From Pseudomonadota bacterium (lineage in GTDB: Bacteria; Pseudomonadota; Alphaproteobacteria; Rhizobiales; Hyphomicrobiaceae), in the NCBI GenBank assembly GCA_021813195.1, contig JAKALI010000216.1, forward strand, positions 1 through 6,940: a stretch of DNA of 6,940 nucleotides, read 5' to 3'. Position 1 is the first letter of the stretch, and the number at the start of each line of letters is the position of its first letter. Made by a program: the position numbers and the translations under genes. Shown here one piece after another: positions 6,262-6,940 of this stretch. A model generated the notes under the pieces. That model was not told where the DNA came from. It made no database searches and saw only the letters and a program-made list of their open reading frames with translations.

Positions 6262-6940
6262 TTAGTGGCCTGGGTGCAGAGCGTCGTTGAGGTACATGCA
6301 GGTGAGCATCGTGAAGACGTACGCCTGCAAGAATGCGACGAGAAACTCGAGTGCGGTTATTCCCAGCACGGCGAGCAACGGGAGCGGAGCGAGCGCAGCC
6401 GCTGCCCCACCCGCCCCGAGCAGCATGACGATGAAGCCTGCGAAAACCTTGAGCGTGATGTGGCCGGCCAGCATGTTTGCGAACAAACGCAGCGAATGGC
6501 TGAGTGGACGCGAGAAGAACGAGATGACCTCGATCACCGACACGAGCGGCAAGACATAGATCGGCACACCTTCCGGCACGAACAGCCTCAGAAAGCCCAG
6601 CCCATTCTTGGCGAAACCCACGATGATGACGATTGCGAACACCAATAGCGCCAGGGCGGCGGTCACCCACAGCTGACTGGTCACGGTAAAGAAGCCCGGC
6701 ACCATGCCGACCATGTTCAACGTCAAAATGAATATGAAGAGCGTGAAGATGAGCGGGAAAAACTTCATGCCCTGCTCACCCATGCTGTCGCGGACCATGC
6801 CAGCAACAAATTCGTAGATGCTTTCGGCGATCGACTGCAACCGGCTGGGTACGAGCGACCGGCCACTCGAGGCATACATCAGGAAGCCAAACGAGAGCAC
6901 CAAACCCACGACCATGAACAATGCGGAGTTGGTGAACGTC
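6262..6940 (-). CDS. atpB: ATP synthase Fo subunit a (5' end missing)
   Basis: Subunit a forms the two proton half-channels against the c-ring. The frame is open to the window edge, and the visible part starts [12 protein letters not shown], which is typical of the first membrane helix. The true start is therefore outside, and the in-frame TTG at 6919-6921 is internal. About 225 residues are visible of the usual 245-255. The essential arginine lies in [14 protein letters not shown] (codon at 6487-6489). The C-terminal helix [22 protein letters not shown] carries the conserved Glu and Gln that line the proton path. The segment [27 protein letters not shown] is characteristic of bacterial and mitochondrial subunit a. 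It ends 54 nt before atpE. In alphaproteobacteria atpI normally lies just upstream, beyond the window. Confidence 0.96.
   Translation of the reverse strand, partial: TFTNSALFMVVGLVLSFGFLMYASSGRSLVPSRLQSIAESIYEFVAGMVRDSMGEQGMKFFPLIFTLFIFILTLNMVGMVPGFFTVTSQLWVTAALALLVFAIVIIVGFAKNGLGFLRLFVPEGVPIYVLPLVSVIEVISFFSRPLSHSLRLFANMLAGHITLKVFAGFIVMLLGAGGAAAALAPLPLLAVLGITALEFLVAFLQAYVFTMLTCMYLNDALHPGH

Noticed and set aside
6220..6670. Open frames overlapping atpB on both strands
   Set aside because: They are shadows of the atpB coding sequence. Their translations are charged low-complexity or Arg-rich and lack motifs.

Overview
The window is a stretch of ordinary chromosomal core genes from a GC-rich bacterium, almost certainly an alphaproteobacterium and probably close to Hyphomicrobiales. 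The main evidence is the Fo-only ATP synthase cluster with two different b-type subunits (b' then b) after subunit c, unaccompanied by F1 genes on its downstream side. The run ispH-thrB-rnhA, with the kinase-fold (APH-like) type of homoserine kinase, points the same way. The order-level placement is inference; no 16S or other marker gene is present.

Layout. At the left edge, on the + strand, is the 3' three-quarters of rodA (lipid-II polymerase of the elongasome), followed by a hairpin and a tRNA-Lys(CTT) gene with encoded CCA. Converging on these, on the - strand, is a tight operon of ispH (last step of the MEP isoprenoid pathway), thrB (homoserine kinase) and rnhA (RNase HI). The ispH-thrB gap is 8 nt, and the rnhA start lies inside the end of thrB. 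Divergent from ispH, on the + strand, is a 221-residue predicted lipoprotein of unknown function. It converges on the atp cluster, and a perfect 24-bp palindrome separates the two as a likely bidirectional terminator. The right third holds the Fo operon on the - strand: atpB (subunit a, 5' end off the window), atpE (c), atpF' (b') and atpF (b).

The genes serve unrelated housekeeping functions: cell-wall elongation, isoprenoids, threonine synthesis, RNA/DNA-hybrid removal and proton translocation. I see no mobile element, CRISPR array, defence locus or obvious horizontally acquired block, and no complete undescribed system.

The least expected feature is the 235-nt gap between atpE and atpF'. 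It can fold, in the atp mRNA, into several strong hairpins, some mutually exclusive, and one contains a pair that is a G-U wobble only on the transcribed strand. It is a reasonable candidate for an RNA element that sets expression of c (needed in many copies) relative to b' and b. The divergently transcribed lipoprotein with two conserved-looking periplasmic cysteines is the other item worth following up.
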